Part shown: positions 22,370 to 28,049 of the stretch, one piece after another
Layout of the letters: each line of letters opens with the position of its first letter
How positions within the stretch are numbered: position 1 is the first letter of the stretch
Source: Gordonia sp. UBA5067
Lineage (GTDB): Bacteria; Actinomycetota; Actinomycetes; Mycobacteriales; Mycobacteriaceae
DNA: 28,049 nucleotides
Reading direction: 5' to 3'
NCBI RefSeq assembly: GCF_002414845.1
Contig: NZ_DIAX01000010.1
Coordinates: forward strand, 11,610-39,658
Program-made: the position numbers and the translations under genes
Notes under the pieces: generated by a model
Databases searched by the model: none
Told to the model about the DNA's origin: nothing
Seen by the model: the letters and a program-made list of their open reading frames with translations, nothing else

Positions 22370-22819
22370 TCAGCGCGGCAGCCGGTTGGCGCCGGCGATC
22401 AATGCGTTGCGATTCGCCTCATCGCCGTTGGTGCCCGAACCCATGGCCCACCATTCGTCGTCATCGTTGCCGCACAGCAGGAGGGTGACATAGGAGTCGC
22501 CATCGCGACGCTGGTGGAGCCGGTGGATCTCGACCCCCGCGCCGACGTCGTACAGCATCGAGGTGAGCGCGCCGAGTTGGCCGGTGGCACGGGCCTGCAC
22601 GGCGTGGTCGCGGTCATCGACGACGATGGTCGCACGGCAGTCGAGCCGGTCTCCGTCGGTAGGGGTGGCCGTCCACGAGTCGAGGCGGATCGGGCCGTCC
22701 GGGGCGGCGAAGTGTTCGGTGAATTCCTCGGCGGACAAGGCAGTCGCCTCCTCGTGCATTCCGGTTGGAAGATCAGCGGTCTGCGAAAAGGATGACGGGG
22801 CAAGGTTGCGGGTGTGCAT
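22370..22819 (-). CDS. Stand-alone LeuA (2-isopropylmalate synthase) regulatory-domain protein
   Basis: A 149-residue protein that resembles only the C-terminal allosteric domain of 2-isopropylmalate synthase, the part that binds leucine and dimerises. Matching features are the linker-like EEFTEHFAAPDGPIRL, the first repeat with ATIVVDDRDHAVQARATGQLGALTSML, followed by VGAGVEIHRLHQR, and the second repeat ending in NRNALIAGANRL, as in LeuA. The synthase TIM-barrel and its HxH metal site are absent, so it cannot be a synthase. It could sense leucine or modify a full-length LeuA elsewhere, but that is inference. The ATG at 22819 is preceded by a weak GAGAG; an internal ATG 20 codons later is possible. 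A leader peptide and hairpins precede it. Confidence 0.75.
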   Translation of the reverse strand: MHTRNLAPSSFSQTADLPTGMHEEATALSAEEFTEHFAAPDGPIRLDSWTATPTDGDRLDCRATIVVDDRDHAVQARATGQLGALTSMLYDVGAGVEIHRLHQRRDGDSYVTLLLCGNDDDEWWAMGSGTNGDEANRNALIAGANRLPR

Positions 22820-22832
22820 CTGATGTCTGCTC

Positions 22833-22857
22833 TCGGTCGGGAAGGAAAGGTGACCGA
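22833..22857 (-). promoter_or_regulatory. Hairpin overlapping the ribosome binding site of the LeuA-domain gene
   Basis: On the minus strand TCGGTC (22857-22852) can pair with GACCGA (22838-22833) around a 13-base pyrimidine-rich loop. The 3' arm runs into GAGAG (22834-22830), the only Shine-Dalgarno-like run before the ATG, so folding would hinder initiation. Confidence 0.4.
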
Positions 22858-22873
22858 TAGGTGAATACGGCTA

Positions 22874-22906
22874 CCCCGCAGCGGGGGGCGGCCGATGGGA
22901 CCCCGC
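22874..22906 (-). promoter_or_regulatory. Competing GCGGGG/CCCCGC segments of a putative attenuator
   Basis: After the leader stop, GCGGGG (22906-22901), CCCCGC (22886-22881) and GCGGGG (22879-22874) follow in order. The middle segment can pair with either outer one, and the first begins at the last base of the leader stop codon, so a ribosome stalled in the leader would decide the pairing. No T tract follows, so control may act on translation. Confidence 0.45.
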
Positions 22907-22935
22907 TACGGGCTGGTTACGAGCTTGATACGCAC
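22906..22935 (-). CDS. Putative leader peptide M-R-I-K-L-V-T-S-P
   Basis: Nine codons from GTG (22935) to TAG (22906): Met-Arg-Ile-Lys-Leu-Val-Thr-Ser-Pro. Ile, Leu, Val and Thr, all branched-chain amino acids or a precursor, make four of nine residues. There is no Shine-Dalgarno, but a -10 TAACCT ends 6 bases before the GTG, so the transcript would start at or very near the GTG and be leaderless. Leader peptides and conserved leader structures upstream of ilvB and leuA are known in Actinobacteria. The peptide is too short for protein evidence; the call rests on promoter spacing, codon content and the following hairpins. Confidence 0.5.
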   Translation of the reverse strand: MRIKLVTSP

Positions 22936-22941
22936 CCCGTC

Positions 22942-22971
22942 AGGTTAGGCCCCCGGCGGTCTTGCTGGCAA
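22942..22971 (-). promoter_or_regulatory. Promoter of the leader/LeuA-domain transcript
   Basis: Minus strand: TTGCCA (22971-22966), an 18-base spacer, TAACCT (22947-22942), then 6 bases to the leader GTG. This is the best sigma-70-like promoter in the window. The 297-base stretch between this gene and thiE (22820-23116) holds this promoter, the leader and the hairpins; the part nearest thiE (about 22972-23116) shows nothing further. Confidence 0.55.
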
Positions 22972-23116
22972 ACGGTATGGCGGCGCAGGAGCAATGTCGG
23001 ACCTCGCCGGCCAAACGCCGACCGCTCGGCGATGTCGACAGGATGGCGCCGACCCCGACCCGCCCGGCTCGGGTACGACTTCCTCTGACGCTGCGCCCTC
23101 CGGCCGCAGCATGCCG

Positions 23117-23785
23117 TCAGCCGCCGCTTGTTGCCGCGCGCAGCGCGCGGGCAGCTCCACACGGGTCCGGTGCCGCGGTGATCGCCCGCACCACGACGAT
23201 GCGGGTCGCGCCCGCCGCGATGACGTCGGGTGCGCGCGTCACATCGATGCCACCGATCGCAAACCAGGGGTGTGCGGTGGCGAGCGAGGCTGTCCGGTGT
23301 ATCAGATCGAGTCCGGTCCCCGGCCGCCCCGGCTTCGTCGGGGTCGACCAGCACGGGCCGACGCAGAAGTAGTCGATGTGCCGGTTCACTGCGGCTGCGG
23401 CCGCCTGCTCTGTGTTGTGGGTGGATAGCCCGAGGATCACGTCCTCGCCGACCAACCCGCGGGCGGTCGCGACCGGAAGGTCGTCCTGGCCGACGTGCAA
23501 AACGTCGGCGCCGGCGGCGGCGGCGATGTCGGCGCGGTCGTTGACGGCGAGCAGTGCGCCGGCCGCCGTGGTCAGCTCCTTCAGGCCGGCGAGCAGCTCG
23601 AGTTCGCGGCCGGCTTCCAAGGCGCCGAACTCGCGCTCCCCGAGCGATCCCTTGTCGCGGAGCTGCACGATGTCCACCCCGCCGTCGAGGGCCGCTCGGA
23701 CGAAGTCGAGGAGGTCGCCCCGCTCCCGCCGGGCATCGGTGCACAGATACAGCGAAGCGGAGGCAAGGCGTTCACGACGGTTCAC
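23117..23785 (-). CDS. thiE: Thiamine-phosphate synthase
   Basis: ThiE couples HMP diphosphate with thiazole phosphate (or its carboxylate) to thiamine phosphate. The protein is a TIM barrel with the family motifs [70 protein letters not shown] and WFAIGGID. I choose GTG 23785, giving 222 residues, the same length as M. tuberculosis ThiE as I recall; longer readings enter the thiO gene. No Shine-Dalgarno is present, but TACGGT lies 6 bases upstream, fitting a leaderless message. It is divergent from thiO with only 28 bases between starts. Confidence 0.94.
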   Translation of the reverse strand: MNRRERLASASLYLCTDARRERGDLLDFVRAALDGGVDIVQLRDKGSLGEREFGALEAGRELELLAGLKELTTAAGALLAVNDRADIAAAAGADVLHVGQDDLPVATARGLVGEDVILGLSTHNTEQAAAAAVNRHIDYFCVGPCWSTPTKPGRPGTGLDLIHRTASLATAHPWFAIGGIDVTRAPDVIAAGATRIVVVRAITAAPDPCGAARALRAATSGG

Positions 23786-23813
23786 CCGTTCACCGTAGCG
23801 ATACCCTGGGCCG
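23786..23813. promoter_or_regulatory. 28-bp divergent thiE/thiO start region with two -10 hexamers
   Basis: Plus strand: TACCCT (23802-23807) is 6 bases before the thiO GTG at 23814. Minus strand: TACGGT (23797-23792) is 6 bases before the thiE GTG at 23785. Both fit leaderless transcripts, and there is no room for a TPP riboswitch in either 5' end. Confidence 0.5.
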
Positions 23814-24845
23814 GTGACTGTGACCCAATCCCGGCCGGTGCTCTCGGTCATCGGCGGCGGCGTGATCGGGAGCATGTGTGCGCTCGCCGCGGCCGATGCG
23901 GGCTGGCACGTCGACATCTACGACGCAGGGGAGGCCACCCGCGCATCGGAGGTGGCCGGCGGCATGCTCGGCACCCTGGGCGAGGGGCATCCCGGCGAGG
24001 AAGGCCTGTTCGCGCTTTCCGCCGAATCGACGGCGTGGTGGCCGGGGTGGATCGAGCGGCTCGGTGACCCGGCCATTGTCACCGCCGCAGACACGCTGTT
24101 CGTCGCGACCACCGCCGCCGACGGTGAGTATTTGCGTCAGTTGGCGCAATTCGTATGGGCGCAGCAGGTCCCCGACGGTCGGCTCACCGGACTGCGCGGC
24201 CGGCAGGTCCGGGCCCACGAACCATCCTTGAGTACCCGGGTTCACAGTGGCTACCGCGCACTGGGCGAGGGGGCGCTGGACAACCGTCGGCTATTGGCCG
24301 GGGTCCGCAGCCGCCTAGCCGAGCGTGGCGGGCACGTGCATCGCATGTGGGTCGACTCGTTCGCCGATGTTCCCGGCGATCAGGTGTTGATCGCCGCTGG
24401 GATGGGCACGTCCGCCCTGCTGCCCGATGTCAAACTGGTGCCGGCGAAGGGGGAGATCCTGCGCCTGCGTCGCAACCGGCAGTCGGTTCCAGTGCCGCGC
24501 AACGTCATTCGTGCGCGTGTCGAGGGCCGCCACGTCTACCTCGTGCCGCGCGCCGACGGGCTCGTCGTCGGCGCGACCCAATATGAACCGGTGTCACCCG
24601 ACGACCGGGCCGCGCACGCCGGCGGGGTGGCAGATCTGCTTGCCGATGCCATCGCGATCATGCCTGGGCTGCGGACCTATGAGCTCATCGAGGCATCGGC
24701 CGGTATCCGGCCCGGGTCGGCCGACGGACTGCCGGTTGTCGAGCGCATCGATGATCGGACCCTCGTGGCGACCGGCCACGGCCGCAACGGCATTGTGCTG
24801 GCACCGGCGACCGCAGCCCGGATCGTCGAACTGCTGGCGGGCTAA
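23814..24845 (+). CDS. thiO: Glycine oxidase ThiO (FAD-dependent)
   Basis: ThiO oxidises glycine to the imine used for the thiazole ring of thiamine, with FAD and oxygen. The 343-residue DAO-family oxidoreductase starts with the FAD-binding [22 protein letters not shown] (GxGxxG), followed by [10 protein letters not shown], and ends with [16 protein letters not shown] and [17 protein letters not shown], typical of glycine oxidases. The GTG start at 23814 has no Shine-Dalgarno but a TACCCT hexamer 6 bases upstream. thiS follows after 9 bases, so thiO-thiS-thiG form an operon. Confidence 0.94.
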   Translation: MTVTQSRPVLSVIGGGVIGSMCALAAADAGWHVDIYDAGEATRASEVAGGMLGTLGEGHPGEEGLFALSAESTAWWPGWIERLGDPAIVTAADTLFVATTAADGEYLRQLAQFVWAQQVPDGRLTGLRGRQVRAHEPSLSTRVHSGYRALGEGALDNRRLLAGVRSRLAERGGHVHRMWVDSFADVPGDQVLIAAGMGTSALLPDVKLVPAKGEILRLRRNRQSVPVPRNVIRARVEGRHVYLVPRADGLVVGATQYEPVSPDDRAAHAGGVADLLADAIAIMPGLRTYELIEASAGIRPGSADGLPVVERIDDRTLVATGHGRNGIVLAPATAARIVELLAG

Positions 24846-24854
24846 CCTGGTGCT

Positions 24855-25842
<988 letters not shown>

Positions 25843-25946
25843 ATCCGCTTCGGCTAGCCGGTGCCGGCGGTCGTCAGCCGCGGTTCTACCTCGGTCCACT
25901 CTGAACGAGGCCAGGAAGGTCGCGTAGTCGGGAAGCGCGCCGACTG

Positions 25947-26828
25947 CTACCGGTCCACCTCGGCAAGGGTCCCGGTGAGCCGCCACAGCGGGTTCACCGG
26001 CCCGTGGCCGCCGCCGAGCGGATAGGCGGCGGTCAGCGAGCGCGTCACCCACGCCTTCGCGAAGCGGAACGCGTCGGGAACCGAATAGCCGTGTGCCAGG
26101 GCCGCGGTCAGCCCGGCGGCCAGCGTGTCGCCGGCGCCGTGATCATGCGGGGTGTCGATCCGTTCGTGATCGACCTCGAGATACTCCGCACCGTCGAACA
26201 ACAGGTCCGGGCTGTGGTCGCGGGACCGCAGGTGGCCGCCCTTCACCAACGCCCACCGCGCCCCCAAGGCGTGCAGGGCGCGTGCCGCCGCGCGCTGGGA
26301 CTGCGCGTCGACGACGTCGATCCCGGTGATGAGCCGGACTTCGTCAAGGTTGGGCGTGACGACGGTGGCCAGCGGGAACAGTCTGGTCCGGAGGTCGTCA
26401 AGCGCATCCTCGGCGAGTAGGGGGTCGCCGTGCATCGACGCGCAAACTGGGTCGACGACGAGCGGGATGGGTCCAGCGCCGCCGATTCCCGATTCGGTAC
26501 AGGTCGTGACGACTGCCTCGATGATGGCGCTCGACGCGAGCATTCCCGTCTTGGCGGCGCCGATTCCGATATCACCGACGACGGCGCGGATCTGATCGGA
26601 CACGATCTGCGGAGTGATCTCCTGATAGCCCGAAACACCCAGGGAGTTCTGTACGGTGACCGCGGTGACCGCCACGCATGCGTGCACCCCCATCAGTGCG
26701 AAGCTGCGCATGTCTGCTTGAATGCCGGCTCCGCCGCCGGAGTCGGAACCGGCGATGGTGAGCACGCGCACCGGGGTCTGTCCGTCGGCCGCGATGGGGA
26801 GCAGATCCGGAGCGGGGGCGACGGGCAC
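25947..26828 (-). CDS. thiD: Hydroxymethylpyrimidine/phosphomethylpyrimidine kinase
   Basis: ThiD phosphorylates HMP and HMP phosphate to HMP diphosphate, the partner of thiazole phosphate in the ThiE reaction. The 293-residue ribokinase-fold protein shows VLTIAGSDSGGGAGIQADM, AVTVQNSLGV, VVDPVCASMHGDPLL, TPNLDEVRLITGI, LVKGGHL and the anion-hole HDHGAGDTLAAGLTAAL with the catalytic Asp. I start at GTG 26828, 2 bases after the thiC stop, with AAAGGT in the end of thiC as ribosome binding site; the frame continues upstream but only as an antisense-like shadow of thiC. It forms a unit with thiC. Confidence 0.93.
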   Translation of the reverse strand: MPVAPAPDLLPIAADGQTPVRVLTIAGSDSGGGAGIQADMRSFALMGVHACVAVTAVTVQNSLGVSGYQEITPQIVSDQIRAVVGDIGIGAAKTGMLASSAIIEAVVTTCTESGIGGAGPIPLVVDPVCASMHGDPLLAEDALDDLRTRLFPLATVVTPNLDEVRLITGIDVVDAQSQRAAARALHALGARWALVKGGHLRSRDHSPDLLFDGAEYLEVDHERIDTPHDHGAGDTLAAGLTAALAHGYSVPDAFRFAKAWVTRSLTAAYPLGGGHGPVNPLWRLTGTLAEVDR

Positions 26829-26830
26829 GG

Positions 26831-28049
<1,219 letters not shown>

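Noticed and set aside
22880..22960. Possible TPP riboswitch or T-box, because of a GGGGTGC segment on the minus strand
   Set aside because: The conserved CTGAGA and second-arm sequences of the TPP aptamer and the T-box TGG-containing bulge are absent; a leader-peptide arrangement fits better.
22861..23088. 75-codon plus-strand frame with GGAAGGAAAGG upstream
   Set aside because: The upstream purine run is attractive, but its spacing to GTG 22861 is about 10, the product is basic and motif-free, and it lies opposite the leader/hairpin region, which explains the pyrimidine run on the other strand better.

Overview
The window is high-GC DNA from an actinobacterium, most likely a mycolic-acid-containing member of the Mycobacteriales close to Gordonia. 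The basis is the family content and gene order. F420-dependent glucose-6-phosphate dehydrogenase, pta, ackA, pknG, glnH, glnX, mutT3, thiE, thiO, thiS, thiG, thiD and thiC follow the order I remember for Mycobacterium tuberculosis (fgd1 to thiC). The differences are an extra TetR-type regulator between fgd and pta, an orphan LeuA-regulatory-domain gene between mutT3 and thiE, and no lipoprotein genes between thiG and thiD. Several genes have a TANNNT hexamer 6-7 bases before a GTG or ATG and no Shine-Dalgarno, which fits the leaderless transcripts common in this group. I name no species.

Layout. 1-1414: the end of rmlA, then rmlC (dTDP-rhamnose for the cell wall). 1540-2570: two overlapping paralogous lipoproteins of unknown family. 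2548-4704 (minus): a compact M1 metallopeptidase and a Pr6Pr-type membrane protein. 4838-5765: two DoxX paralogues, the second behind an IdeR/DtxR-like box. 5799-10783 (minus): a SAM methyltransferase downstream of a 1367-residue Pls/PosA-type single-module NRPS whose adenylation domain carries an in-frame triplicated 13-residue insert. 10782-11759: a divergent HSL-type hydrolase whose start interlocks with the NRPS start. 11854-16795: fgd, a TetR regulator, pta and ackA. 16806-21666 (minus): glnX-glnH-pknG, the amino-acid-sensing kinase system. 21854-22327: mutT3. 22370-22935 (minus): a stand-alone LeuA regulatory-domain gene with its own promoter, a nine-codon leader peptide rich in branched-chain residues and competing RNA hairpins. 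23117-28049: thiamine genes, thiE (minus), thiO-thiS-thiG (plus), thiD and a truncated thiC (minus).

How the parts work together. Pta and AckA interconvert acetyl-CoA, acetyl phosphate and acetate with ATP, and Fgd supplies F420H2. GlnH and GlnX are known to pass extracellular Asp/Glu status to PknG, which controls 2-oxoglutarate metabolism through GarA. ThiO/S/G make the thiazole of thiamine, ThiC and ThiD the pyrimidine, and ThiE couples them. The least explained parts are the orphan LeuA regulatory domain with its attenuator-like leader, the NRPS/methyltransferase locus and the lipoprotein pair. No tRNA, rRNA, insertion sequence, CRISPR array or phage gene was seen.
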